In this document: piece after piece, positions 33,730-41,302 of the stretch
How positions within the stretch are numbered: the first letter of the stretch is position 1
How the letters are laid out: the number at the start of each line of letters is the position of its first letter
Origin: a virus
Virus record (IMG/VR): IMGVR_UViG_3300009378_000008
Coordinates: 1-63,776 of that record
DNA: 63,776 nt
Reading direction: 5' to 3' (one strand)
Program-made: the position numbers and the translations under genes
The notes under the pieces: model-generated
Databases searched by the model: none
The model's input: only the letters and a program-made list of their open reading frames with translations
What the model was told of the DNA's origin: nothing

Positions 33730-34137
33730 CTATTGACAGATTGGCACCACGTTTGTCATGTTGTTTCCACTACCTTCTGGGAGCGCAGAGGTTCCAGCAG
33801 GGATGATGCCGGTCATTGCCTGGATGTACTTGTCCTGGATATCCTTCTTGGGGAAGTAGGGCATGGTTTCCACCTGACTGAAGTGGAACCGCATGTCAGA
33901 GGTCGGCAACTTCATCTGGTTGGTGGGTTCCTGCATGTAGTATGAGATGGGTACGAATCCAATCTGGGCGACCTTGACGGGCTTTCCCGTGGCGGGATCC
34001 GTTTGATTCTGGACCGCCAGTTGCAACAGGACGGCATTGTCCAAGTAGATCATTTGCTGCTCTTGGTCAATACGACACTGGCCCAGATACTCGCGGTTTG
34101 GTGACCGCATGACAACCATGATGGTACTTCTGTCCAT
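33730..34137 (-). CDS. Unknown 135-residue protein
   Basis: The start ATG 34137 (AAGGAG, 7 nt) is preferred over one six codons upstream. The N-terminal half is strand-rich (STIMVVMRSPNREYLG, IDQEQQMIYL), in the manner of an Sm-like barrel, and the C-terminal half is polar. No firm family. It follows queC in the same transcript. Confidence 0.7.
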   Translation of the reverse strand: MDRSTIMVVMRSPNREYLGQCRIDQEQQMIYLDNAVLLQLAVQNQTDPATGKPVKVAQIGFVPISYYMQEPTNQMKLPTSDMRFHFSQVETMPYFPKKDIQDKYIQAMTGIIPAGTSALPEGSGNNMTNVVPICQ

Positions 34138-34148
34138 TGTTCTGCTCC

Positions 34149-34850
34149 TTAACAAACATCAAAGTGGTTGAGGCGTTCCAGTAGGGGATCGGATAACCCA
34201 GCATCCGCAAAACCCTTGGCACGCAATAAGCAACTACGGCACTTGGTACATGGGGATTTACCCCCTTCATAGCAAGTGGTGGTGAAGGCCAATAATTCCA
34301 TACCACGCGGCAACGACTGAGCAAACTCTACCACCCCTTGCTTACCCCACTGCATTAGAGGAGTAAGTACCTGGAAGTGGTAGTCCATTCCTTTCGTCAG
34401 AGCCTCGGCCATGGCATCCGCAAAGTCACGGCGAGCGTCTGGGTACCCGCCCAACCCCTGTTCAGATATGCCAAACACCAGGTTAGGGCAATCCAAAGCA
34501 TAGGCCCTGTTCGCGAGCAAAATGGAAAACAGGATGTTACGCCCTGGAACGAACGTAAGGTCCTTGCCACCATCTGGGATCTCCGACGCGTCTTCGTATC
34601 GTTTGACTTCGTTCGCGCTGTTTACCAGTGGACTGGTGGACCGCAAGAGCTCATTCGGGACACTGATAATATCCTGACGTATGCCAAGTTGGCGGCATAT
34701 GGTCTGGGAAGCAAGCCGTTCCGCTTCCCATGTTTTGTGTCCATAGTTGAAGGTGATAGCGCGAACCTCGTCAAACTCTTGCTGGGCCCAAATCAGGGCA
34801 AGAGTCGAGTCGAGGCCTCCGGATAAACTGACAAGGGCTTTCGTTGTCAT
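34149..34850 (-). CDS. queC: 7-cyano-7-deazaguanine synthase
   Basis: Makes preQ0 from 7-carboxy-7-deazaguanine, ammonia and ATP. 233 residues, normal length. The PP-loop SGGLDS is at residues 9-14, FVPGRN near 100, and the zinc cysteines CYEGGKSPCTKCRSC near 190-205 are complete. Phages use such genes either to feed queuosine or to place deazaguanines in their own DNA. No folE, queD, queE or DNA-inserting transglycosylase lies in this window. It has its own TGTAAATA promoter. Confidence 0.95.
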   Translation of the reverse strand: MTTKALVSLSGGLDSTLALIWAQQEFDEVRAITFNYGHKTWEAERLASQTICRQLGIRQDIISVPNELLRSTSPLVNSANEVKRYEDASEIPDGGKDLTFVPGRNILFSILLANRAYALDCPNLVFGISEQGLGGYPDARRDFADAMAEALTKGMDYHFQVLTPLMQWGKQGVVEFAQSLPRGMELLAFTTTCYEGGKSPCTKCRSCLLRAKGFADAGLSDPLLERLNHFDVC

Positions 34851-34885
34851 GGTAGGTTCCTTTCAATAAAATTATGGCTACCCTT

Positions 34886-34893
34886 TATTTACA
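34886..34893 (-). promoter_or_regulatory. TGTAAATA element before queC
   Basis: Exact octamer, 36 bp before the start codon and 13 bp beyond a terminator stem. Confidence 0.7.
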
Positions 34894-34905
34894 TTATACA
34901 AATCA

Positions 34906-34939
34906 AAAGGGCCAACGTCGTGTTTAACGTTGGCCCTTT
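34906..34939 (-). terminator. Terminator after the 78-aa gene
   Basis: A perfect 13-bp stem (AAAGGGCCAACGT/ACGTTGGCCCTTT) with an 8-nt loop and a short T-rich end on the minus strand. Confidence 0.8.
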
Positions 34940-34975
34940 GTTGGAAATCCTATTGGGTTGTCAGGTTCCGAGGTG

Positions 34976-35212
34976 TTAACTGTCGTCACTTTCTGATCGG
35001 TCCATCATCTCTGTCAACAGGTCTTCAAAGTCATCACCCCCTGTAACCTGTTCTCCTCCGTCATTATCCCAGACCAGAAACGACACGCCAGCGTCATGGT
35101 CCTCGGGAAGTGGGTATAGGTTGACCCTGAAACTCCCGCCTGTTCCCTCAACTACCAATACATCCCTGTGGCCTGTGGGAGTTTCCTGGTTTCTGATTGC
35201 GTAAATAGCCAT
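34976..35212 (-). CDS. Unknown acidic protein (78 aa)
   Basis: The start ATG 35212 follows AAGGAGG. A small beta-rich protein with an acidic C-terminus. No family is recognised. It ends just before a terminator. Confidence 0.65.
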   Translation of the reverse strand: MAIYAIRNQETPTGHRDVLVVEGTGGSFRVNLYPLPEDHDAGVSFLVWDNDGGEQVTGGDDFEDLLTEMMDRSESDDS

Positions 35213-35266
35213 CTTGTCCTCCTTGGCTTCCACCCTTGCTGGTCCTCATAGGGCCTCCTGCAGGTC

Positions 35267-35476
35267 CTACATGTTTTCGGGTATATTTGGGTTACCCGGA
35301 TCCCCTGTCCGATTGCGGGCGGGCTTCTCTTCGGTAGCACCTTGTAAACGTTGGTCCAACCACTCGATCTTTGCATCCAAGGAATTCGGGGACATTGCGT
35401 CATGAAAAAGTTTGGATAATGTTCCTCCGAAAACCCGAAGGGGTGTGGGTTGGAGTCCTTCATATACGATCCTCAT
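35267..35476 (-). CDS. Unknown 69-residue protein sharing a repeat with its neighbour
   Basis: The start ATG 35476 follows GGAGG. The C-terminal part includes GATEEKPAR, encoded by a 31-bp stretch identical to one inside the 152-aa alpha-CTD-like gene. This suggests copying between the two loci. The rest matches nothing known. Confidence 0.55.
   Translation of the reverse strand: MRIVYEGLQPTPLRVFGGTLSKLFHDAMSPNSLDAKIEWLDQRLQGATEEKPARNRTGDPGNPNIPENM
35313..35343. repeat. 31-bp direct repeat, copy 1
   Basis: Identical to 35790-35820 and read in the same frame in both genes, giving GATEEKPAR. Confidence 0.85.
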
Positions 35477-35499
35477 TTTGACCTCCACATTTTACCTTG

Positions 35500-35534
35500 G
35501 AGGGGTTGGGATCAAACTTATTTCCCAACCCCTC
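35500..35534 (-). terminator. Hairpin after the first alpha-CTD-like gene
   Basis: A perfect 12-bp stem (GAGGGGTTGGGA/TCCCAACCCCTC) with an 11-nt loop. No T-run follows, so termination strength is uncertain. Confidence 0.6.
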
Positions 35535-35548
35535 GAGGGGCCACCATG

Positions 35549-36007
35549 TTACTTGGAGGCTTTGAAAGCGAGGCCGTGAGAGGCCAAAGCATCCTTGACA
35601 GCCCTAACCGACCGGCGACCCAAGCCTGAGATATCGCTCATCTCGGCATGGGTTTTGGCCTTGAGCTGGGAAACGGTCTTGATTCCAGACTTGGCCAGTG
35701 TCTCAACCACACGATCAGTCACACCCAGGTCTGCCACGTTCCGCGGGGCCTTGTCACTGGAAGCCTTGGTTTGGGTTCCCCGACGGGACTTGCGGGCGGG
35801 CTTCTCTTCGGTAGCACCTTCGGTGGCCTTGGCAGTGGGCTTGCGGACGCGAGTCTTTTTGCCTTCGGTCTGACGCTTTTTGAGCTCCTGCTCCCACTGC
35901 TCCGCGAAATCGAAAGCCTTGGCAGCAACGTTCTCAGTTTCACCAGACTCGATCAAAGCGGCCATGGCGAGGATGGAAACCTGGGTTTTGTTAGACTGAC
36001 TGTTCAT
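35549..36007 (-). CDS. RNA polymerase alpha-CTD-like protein 1 (152 aa)
   Basis: Residues of about 94-149 match the alpha-subunit C-terminal domain: LGVTDRVVETLAKSGI, SQLKAKTHAEM, GLGRRSVRAVKDALASHGL. Against E. coli alpha, Arg265, Gly296 and Ser299 are kept and Lys298 is Arg, but Asn268 becomes Glu. The CTD binds UP elements and activators. A helical N-terminal domain (10-45) and a basic linker replace the alpha N-terminal domain, so it cannot assemble RNA polymerase itself. A strong sigma-70 promoter drives it. It could redirect or block host polymerase. Confidence 0.82.
   Translation of the reverse strand: MNSQSNKTQVSILAMAALIESGETENVAAKAFDFAEQWEQELKKRQTEGKKTRVRKPTAKATEGATEEKPARKSRRGTQTKASSDKAPRNVADLGVTDRVVETLAKSGIKTVSQLKAKTHAEMSDISGLGRRSVRAVKDALASHGLAFKASK
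35790..35820. repeat. 31-bp direct repeat, copy 2
   Basis: Second copy of the 35313-35343 sequence, in the linker of the alpha-CTD-like gene. Confidence 0.85.
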
Positions 36008-36106
36008 CGTTTTGTTCTCCTATGAAATGGTTGCGGGCAAAAACACGCCCTCTTTTTGGTCCTGCTCCTTGCTACCTGCTTCTCGTCATTCCTAACCTTC
36101 GCCTAC

Positions 36107-36135
36107 ATTGCAGCCTACCGGCCTCCTGGAGGCAA
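36107..36135 (-). promoter_or_regulatory. Sigma-70 promoter of alpha-CTD-like gene 1
   Basis: TTGCCT, 17 bp, TGCAAT, followed by the leader start ATGTAGGCGAAGGTTAGG shared with promoters at 41104 and 48668. Upstream A- and T-tracts (GATACGAAAAAT to GCATTTTT) also match the 48.7-kb promoter. Confidence 0.75.
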
Positions 36136-36189
36136 ATAAAAAAATGCGCGTGGTGGTGGATTTTTCGTATCTGGCTGGAAGGAGTACCT

Positions 36190-36591
36190 TTATCTTACCT
36201 TTAGCTTATGACGAATCCCCTTGTCATTTAACTTATCGATGATCCTCTGACGAGCGTGCTTACCCAGTCCTGTGATGGCTACGAAGTCCTCTTGGGAAAG
36301 CTTTGCCACCAGTGACCTGTCCAAACCAGCTTTCCGCAAGGCGTTGTCGATGCGAGTCCCAAGAGCATCACGCTTTTTCTTCGACTCTACTTTCTTGGGT
36401 TCAGCTTTGGGTTCTGTGGTCGATCGCCGGGAGGCGTTGGTCGGTTGGGTAGTGGTACTTCTCTCCACCCCTAGAAAAGCGTCTGCATATTTAAAAGCCT
36501 CTTGAGCCGCCTCTGTGTGGTGTTGGTGGCGACCCACCTGTATGATGGCATTCAATGCTGCCAACGCTATATCTGATCTACGTTTATCCAT
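36190..36591 (-). CDS. RNA polymerase alpha-CTD-like protein 2 (133 aa)
   Basis: A paralogue of the 152-aa protein: similar N-terminal helices (ALAALNAIIQVG, AAQEAFKYADAF), a charged linker, and a C-terminal helix-hairpin-helix domain (IDNALRKAGL, LVAKLSQEDF, ITGLGKHARQRIIDKL). The alpha-CTD match is weaker: Gly of GLG is kept but the Ser299 position is not. It has a TGTAAATA promoter, so the pair appears to be expressed from different promoter classes. Confidence 0.7.
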   Translation of the reverse strand: MDKRRSDIALAALNAIIQVGRHQHHTEAAQEAFKYADAFLGVERSTTTQPTNASRRSTTEPKAEPKKVESKKKRDALGTRIDNALRKAGLDRSLVAKLSQEDFVAITGLGKHARQRIIDKLNDKGIRHKLKVR

Positions 36592-36636
36592 TAGGTTCTC
36601 CTTGACAAAACAAGCAGGGGTATGAATCTTGCTTTT

Positions 36637-36644
36637 TATTTACA
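36637..36644 (-). promoter_or_regulatory. TGTAAATA element before alpha-CTD-like gene 2
   Basis: Exact octamer, 46 bp before the start and 28 bp beyond the terminator of the topoisomerase B gene. Confidence 0.7.
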
Positions 36645-36666
36645 GCCCTAGCCCGATTCCAGAACA

Positions 36667-36697
36667 AGAAAAAGCCCTGTGAGGGCACACAGGGCTT
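36667..36697 (-). terminator. Terminator of the topoisomerase B-subunit gene
   Basis: A perfect 10-bp stem (AAGCCCTGTG/CACAGGGCTT) with a 6-nt loop, then TTTTC on the minus strand. Confidence 0.88.
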
Positions 36698-36716
36698 CGA
36701 TTATTGGGAAGCGAGT

Positions 36717-38597
36717 TCAGATACCCAACAGTTCTCGGCGGTACGCTGGGTTGTCGGCCATCAAGAGGCGGAACTCAGCCATCTGTTTTTTGGAAGGAGC
36801 CCCAATCCTAACCATGCGTCGGGTTGATGGATCGAAAGCTAGAGGACGCAGGTCCTCTGGATCTATCTCTCCCCACCCTTTCAGGTAGGTTACTTGCTTC
36901 GGATCCATCTTTGGGCATTGCTTCCGAATCTCGTCTACGGTATCCCCGAAATATTTTTTGCTCCTGTGGGTTCCTGCATACCTTGGACCCTGTATGGCGT
37001 AAATGAGCCCCCTGTCAAACATCCCTGGTAGGTACTGTGCAATGAGAGCAAGGATGAGGGTGTTAATATGTCCACCATCGTAGTCGGAGTCTGACAAGAG
37101 TATTAAGCGTCCAATACGAAGGTTACCAAGAGGGTCGGTGTGTCGAGGGTTGAAGCCTAGGACTTTGAGGATGTTCATCACCTCGTCGGATGTGAAGGCC
37201 CGGCCCTCCTTGGCCTTCATCACGTTCAAGATCTTACCCTTTAGCGGGAGCACGCCTTGGAATTTACGGTGTCTGGCTTGTCGAGCGGATCCCCCGGCTG
37301 AGTCCCCTTCCACCAGATAACATTCCCGTTTATGTGCAGGGCACCCACGGGCAGCGTCAGTATACTTGGACGGGAGAACCGACCCACCTACCTTGGCATT
37401 CAGTTTCCTTAACGCCTGTTTATTAAGGGTGAACTCCTCACGAGCGGCCCGAATGTCTGCCGCTCGCTTACACCAAGCCCGCGCCAGTTTCTTGTTCTTG
37501 GTAAAGAACGCTGATAAAACCCCGGCCAGCACATCTTCAACAGGTTTCTTGGCTCTTGGATCCACCAGCTTCTCTTTTGTCTGCGAAGAGAATTGAGGTT
37601 CATCAAGTTTGGCATTCACCAACCCAATGATGCCATCCCGAAGATCCGGCCCCATGAAAGAATTGCGGCCCTTATATGGCATGAGGGCCTTTGTCAACGC
37701 CGCCCAGAGGGCTGTGACCTGGACACCCCCATCAGCGTTGAGGCTACTGTTGGTGTATGCTTCTACCTTCTCTCCATCATTATTGGTAAAAGAAAGCGCT
37801 ACGTCAACGTTGGTGTCACGAACGACAAAATGTGGTCCCTGACTTTGGACCTTCAGTTTTTCGGCCCGAGCGAACAGATAATCTTCAAGGCCCCTCTTAA
37901 ACCACCAGCTCTTCTTTGTGCCATTGAACGCCAGTTGGATGCGGAGTCCTTCATTGAGGTAGGCAGTAATCTCGGCCCACTCTTCAATCGGGGTTTTTGA
38001 CAGCTTAGCCCGCTTATCAAAAATGGTAGGATCGTGCTCAAAACAGATAACCGTACCAGACTTTGGGCGTGGTACTCTGAAGGGTAGCCTGGGTGGTCCT
38101 CCACACGTTCCTACGGCATCCTGTTCCTCTCCTTGGGCAAAGGTAGTGGTCCACCATTTATGGTTCCTGAAGGTCCATACCTGCATGTACTGAGTAAGGG
38201 CGTTCACGACTGTCAAACCAACACCGTGAGTGCCCCTAGCATTTTTGTAGGCCTTGGCGTCAAACTTCCCTCCGGCATGAAGCTTGGTCAGGATCGTGGT
38301 CAGGGTGGAGGTTCCTGTCGAGCGATTTTTCTGGACTGGGATGCCTGCCCCGTTGTCAATCACCCAGACTCTCTTTTTGTCCACCAATATCATAATGCGG
38401 TCGTTACGGCCGGCGGCTGCTTCATCCACCGAATTATCCGCCACCTCTTTCAACAGCTGGAACAGGCCCTGGCTATTGGTAGGACCCAAATACATGCCGG
38501 GACGTTTCCGTATACCCTCGATGGTGCCCAAAGCTTGGATGTGGCTTTCATCATAGGCCTTGGTACCTCGGTTTCTTGTCGTTCGAGCCACTGTCAT
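36717..38597 (-). CDS. Type II topoisomerase subunit B (GyrB/ParE-like)
   Basis: 626 residues, the ParE size. The GHKL ATPase site is complete: EVADNSVDEA near 52, DNGAGIP near 82 and GTHGVGLTVVNAL near 122-134. The TOPRIM site has EGDSAGG near 430 and DSDYDGGH near 505 (bacterial form DxDVDGxH). It provides ATP-driven gate closing for the 488-aa A subunit. Upstream lie, in order, a sigma-70 promoter, a terminator hairpin and a TGTAAATA box. Confidence 0.95.
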   Translation of the reverse strand: MTVARTTRNRGTKAYDESHIQALGTIEGIRKRPGMYLGPTNSQGLFQLLKEVADNSVDEAAAGRNDRIMILVDKKRVWVIDNGAGIPVQKNRSTGTSTLTTILTKLHAGGKFDAKAYKNARGTHGVGLTVVNALTQYMQVWTFRNHKWWTTTFAQGEEQDAVGTCGGPPRLPFRVPRPKSGTVICFEHDPTIFDKRAKLSKTPIEEWAEITAYLNEGLRIQLAFNGTKKSWWFKRGLEDYLFARAEKLKVQSQGPHFVVRDTNVDVALSFTNNDGEKVEAYTNSSLNADGGVQVTALWAALTKALMPYKGRNSFMGPDLRDGIIGLVNAKLDEPQFSSQTKEKLVDPRAKKPVEDVLAGVLSAFFTKNKKLARAWCKRAADIRAAREEFTLNKQALRKLNAKVGGSVLPSKYTDAARGCPAHKRECYLVEGDSAGGSARQARHRKFQGVLPLKGKILNVMKAKEGRAFTSDEVMNILKVLGFNPRHTDPLGNLRIGRLILLSDSDYDGGHINTLILALIAQYLPGMFDRGLIYAIQGPRYAGTHRSKKYFGDTVDEIRKQCPKMDPKQVTYLKGWGEIDPEDLRPLAFDPSTRRMVRIGAPSKKQMAEFRLLMADNPAYRRELLGI

Positions 38598-38626
38598 CTC
38601 CTGGCTTGGGTTAATAATCCTTAGTC

Positions 38627-38634
38627 TATTTACA
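38627..38634 (-). promoter_or_regulatory. TGTAAATA element before topoisomerase subunit B
   Basis: Exact octamer, 30 bp before the start and 12 bp beyond a terminator. Confidence 0.7.
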
Positions 38635-38641
38635 ACTCAAC

Positions 38642-38673
38642 AAAAAGGCGGCCTATCCCGAAGGATGCCGCCT
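38642..38673 (-). terminator. Terminator between sigma-70 promoter and topoisomerase B gene
   Basis: GGCGGC and ATCC pair with GCCGCC and GGAT around a TTCG tetraloop, with a 2-nt bulge, then TTTTTG. Confidence 0.8.
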
Positions 38674-38691
38674 CCAACACCCTTCATGGGT

Positions 38692-38720
38692 ATTGTAACA
38701 TAATTTCTTGCGCCTGTCAA
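38692..38720 (-). promoter_or_regulatory. Sigma-70 promoter upstream of the terminator
   Basis: TTGACA, 17 bp, TACAAT on the minus strand. Transcripts from it would meet the terminator after about 12 nt, an attenuator-like layout. Confidence 0.8.
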
Positions 38721-38747
38721 GACCACACATAGGTAGAGCCCCACCAT

Positions 38748-39038
38748 TTAATAAAACCCTCGGTGTGTGAACAGGACGGGGTTAAGGAACACCGAGGTAC
38801 ACTTATCACAAACACGAGCCGCTATCTCCCCCATCTTAAAGGTGTGGTACTTGCGACCCAAACATATAGGACAACGAAAATTGCTGGAGGCGTGCTTTTC
38901 ATTGTAGGTGGACAACCTTTTCAACTCTCCCAAAGGTATGCGGTTTAATTTTTCCGCCTCCACATCATAGATTCGATCGGCTTCCTGCCTTATTTCCCGT
39001 ATGCCCAAGAGTCGTTCATTTTCGTCAGGGCCCGCCAT
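38748..39038 (-). CDS. Zinc-ribbon protein (96 aa)
   Basis: The start ATG 39038 has AAGGAG 8 nt upstream. Helical first half; CPIC near residue 56 and CDKC near 78 form a zinc ribbon. The role is unknown. Confidence 0.72.
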   Translation of the reverse strand: MAGPDENERLLGIREIRQEADRIYDVEAEKLNRIPLGELKRLSTYNEKHASSNFRCPICLGRKYHTFKMGEIAARVCDKCTSVFLNPVLFTHRGFY

Positions 39039-39043
39039 GGGTG

Positions 39044-39628
39044 TCACTCCTTATCCAAAAGGAGCTTCACTATTTCAGATGTGGCCTTCACCGAAAAGAA
39101 AAAATTGACCTTTATGTTATGGTTCCGAGAACGTTTGTCTTCCATTTTTACTGTACTGGTTTGCTGTAGATCAACCGATACCTTTATACTGTCAGGTATC
39201 AGTGGTTGACCACCTAAGTGAAAGGGTGACAAGGACACGCAAACCTGTAATTGTATCACCGCGTCATGGATTTTTTGATTAAGGGTGGTACGGAATATCT
39301 TGGATCCCTCCAGGCTGTCCAATGTCTTCCCAGCAAGGGCTTCTTCCAACATGGAACCCAGGTCCTCGATAACAGCGAATCGAATGGGTATTTTCCCTTT
39401 GCTGTATAGCTTGGTAACTCGGACAACAGCCACCTCCGAATCTCCCTCAATAGGACGGCTCTTGCTGTCGAGTGCTATCTTCGGTCCTCCATCAGTAGTC
39501 CATTGAGGTACACAGAAAGGGCCTTTCGCTTTTGGATGGGTACGAAAACTGGTAATAAGGAGTTGACGTTCCTGGAACCTTCCTGTGATCCAATCTGACA
39601 TAAAAGTAAAGGCTGCTTGAACATTCAT
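39044..39628 (-). CDS. Unknown 194-residue protein
   Basis: The start ATG 39628 (AGAAGG upstream) is chosen because a longer frame would run through a hairpin at 39649-39690. An alpha/beta domain with no recognised motif. Confidence 0.65.
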   Translation of the reverse strand: MNVQAAFTFMSDWITGRFQERQLLITSFRTHPKAKGPFCVPQWTTDGGPKIALDSKSRPIEGDSEVAVVRVTKLYSKGKIPIRFAVIEDLGSMLEEALAGKTLDSLEGSKIFRTTLNQKIHDAVIQLQVCVSLSPFHLGGQPLIPDSIKVSVDLQQTSTVKMEDKRSRNHNIKVNFFFSVKATSEIVKLLLDKE

Positions 39629-39646
39629 TGGTATACCCTTCTTAGT

Positions 39647-39692
39647 GATAAGGGGACCCCTTAACCTATGTACAAACCTGGGGGTCCCCTTT
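39647..39692 (-). terminator. Hairpin between two minus-strand genes
   Basis: AAGGGGACCCC and GGGGTCCCCTT form an 11-bp stem around about 20 nt. No T-run, so it may be a processing or pausing site. Confidence 0.5.
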
Positions 39693-39732
39693 ATCTTTCC
39701 GCGTACGGTGATGAAAGACGCGCTTACAAACA

Positions 39733-40197
39733 TCAAGAGCCAGTGGGTTGCGGTTCCTCCTGGCTGGGGGTTTCCCCATCAACAAGGGAAATGTCCACCA
39801 CCTTTTGGAGGCCCATCTGGAACACGCGTTCTGAAACACGAGGCCCCAGCTTTTTCAACTTCTGGCAAATTTTCCCCAACCGCGAGGGGTCGGCATCCAG
39901 GAGGGCCTCGACGAAGCCATCGCTGGCTTTGTCAAAATCGGTACCCACATAACCCTCCGTTGTGGCCGCAGGACATTGGTGGTTCCCTTGTGAAAAATGG
40001 CATTCATCGTAGGTCTTTTCTTCATGATCGAAAAGGTATTTGCACTGGGTACACTCCTTGCGGTACAATAACAAGGCATCCTTTTTGACCTGTTGCTGGG
40101 CGTTCTCTTGTGTGATGGCATCGGCCTCGGGTTCCGGCCGATCATCGACGTTTTCAGCTACCTCCTGAGGAGGGGTTTTTATTTCGGCATCAGGCAT
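39733..40197 (-). CDS. Cysteine-containing unknown protein (154 aa)
   Basis: The start ATG 40197 avoids a hairpin at 40225-40253. An acidic, Pro/Glu-rich first 45 residues is followed by a CTQC-DEC-HQC cluster that probably binds zinc, then a helical end. Confidence 0.65.
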   Translation of the reverse strand: MPDAEIKTPPQEVAENVDDRPEPEADAITQENAQQQVKKDALLLYRKECTQCKYLFDHEEKTYDECHFSQGNHQCPAATTEGYVGTDFDKASDGFVEALLDADPSRLGKICQKLKKLGPRVSERVFQMGLQKVVDISLVDGETPSQEEPQPTGS

Positions 40198-40224
40198 AAC
40201 GTTTTCCACCAAGGTGAGGGAAGA

Positions 40225-40253
40225 CGGGAGGGGTAAAACCGCTACCCCTCCCG
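40225..40253 (-). terminator. Hairpin after the Ser-rich gene
   Basis: A perfect 11-bp stem CGGGAGGGGTA/TACCCCTCCCG with a 7-nt loop and no T-run. Confidence 0.55.
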
Positions 40254-40279
40254 ACAAATCAGTAAGACCCTGTTAAGGT

Positions 40280-40930
40280 CTACCAGTCACCGTGGCCGTC
40301 TTCACCCTCATCATCTTCACCTTCGTAGTCACCGTCTTCACCCTCATCTCCGTCGTAATCGGCCTCGGGTTCCGGCTCCTTCTTCTTACGACTCCGCTTG
40401 GGCTTCTCTTCCCCAGCGTCCTCTTCTTTGGACTTCCTGCTCCGACGGCTGGAGGAAGACTTCCGCCCCTCCCCGTCCTCTTCCATCACCACCGTGGTAC
40501 CCTCGGCAGGAACCTGGATTTCGGAACCGTCTTCCAAGGTACAAAGGAATCCAGCTTCGGTGGCGGTAACTTCACTGGCCAAGAAGCTCTCGACCTGCAC
40601 CGGCAGATCATTCCGCTTGATGACACCGGCATCGGCCTTGCCGTCAGCACCCGACATGGAGGCAATCACGCTGTTGTGGACCATCTGGTTGAGTACCTTG
40701 CTCGACCCTGGCTTACTGTGACGGATGGTAGCAGCGTTCTCATCGGCGGAGGTAATGGTACCTGGTTGCCGACGATTGGCGCCAAGGGCCGTCAAACCGA
40801 TAGGGCTAACCGTGTTGACCTGCCACATCCCCTGGGCCCGTTGCCGACGGCTCGGGCGACGATTGCGGGAAGAGGTTTTGGAGGCAGTGGTTTTTTTGCT
40901 GCTGCTGGAACTGCTGGAACGTCGTGCCAT
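40280..40930 (-). CDS. Ser/Arg-rich, acidic-tailed protein (216 aa)
   Basis: The N-terminus is a run of Ser, Lys and Arg. A small beta domain (about 100-150) follows, then basic and finally very acidic repeats ending GDEGEDGDYEGEDDEGEDG. It is preceded by a strong sigma-70 promoter and a long leader, so it is probably abundant and early. It could be a DNA mimic or host-takeover protein; this is inference from charge only. Confidence 0.7.
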   Translation of the reverse strand: MARRSSSSSSSKKTTASKTSSRNRRPSRRQRAQGMWQVNTVSPIGLTALGANRRQPGTITSADENAATIRHSKPGSSKVLNQMVHNSVIASMSGADGKADAGVIKRNDLPVQVESFLASEVTATEAGFLCTLEDGSEIQVPAEGTTVVMEEDGEGRKSSSSRRSRKSKEEDAGEEKPKRSRKKKEPEPEADYDGDEGEDGDYEGEDDEGEDGHGDW

Positions 40931-41103
40931 GGTTGGCTTCTCCTTTGAAAGTGGAATGAGCTTTCGGCTCTGTAAAACATCAACTGTAGTACTACATCGT
41001 GTGACTGTTCTTTGCTTTCCCTAAACTTACTGTTTAATGTTTATCTGTGTCGGCCCTCCTTATGTTCTCCTCGTTTACACCTGCTGCCCTAACGCTCGCC
41101 TAC

Positions 41104-41132
41104 ATTGTATCGAATCCTTGGGCGCCTGTCAA
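41104..41132 (-). promoter_or_regulatory. Sigma-70 promoter of the Ser-rich gene
   Basis: TTGACA, 17 bp, TACAAT, then the shared leader start ATGTAGGCGAGCGTTAGGG. Confidence 0.88.
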
Positions 41133-41232
41133 GGAAAAAATCCTGCATCACATCCCTACGATTCTCAGCAAGTTAGGCACAACGCCTCGGCCCAACAAAC
41201 CATGCCTTGCAAAAATCCTTGCTTACACCTTC

Positions 41233-41240
41233 TATTTACA
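41233..41240 (-). promoter_or_regulatory. TGTAAATA element
   Basis: Exact octamer about 100 bp upstream of the sigma-70 promoter; far (about 300 bp) from the start codon compared with other copies. Confidence 0.5.
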
Positions 41241-41302
41241 ACGTTGGGCTCAAATCTGGTCAGAAAGCCCTGGATTAAAAAATTTCATTGGATAACACGA
41301 CG

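Larger units (their letters stand above)
40931..41302. other. Promoter region, no gene
   Basis: 372 bp. It holds the sigma-70 promoter at 41104-41132, about 170 nt of mRNA leader with two GGAG-type sites, and a TGTAAATA box at 41233. ORFs on the plus strand here look like chance. Confidence 0.7.
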
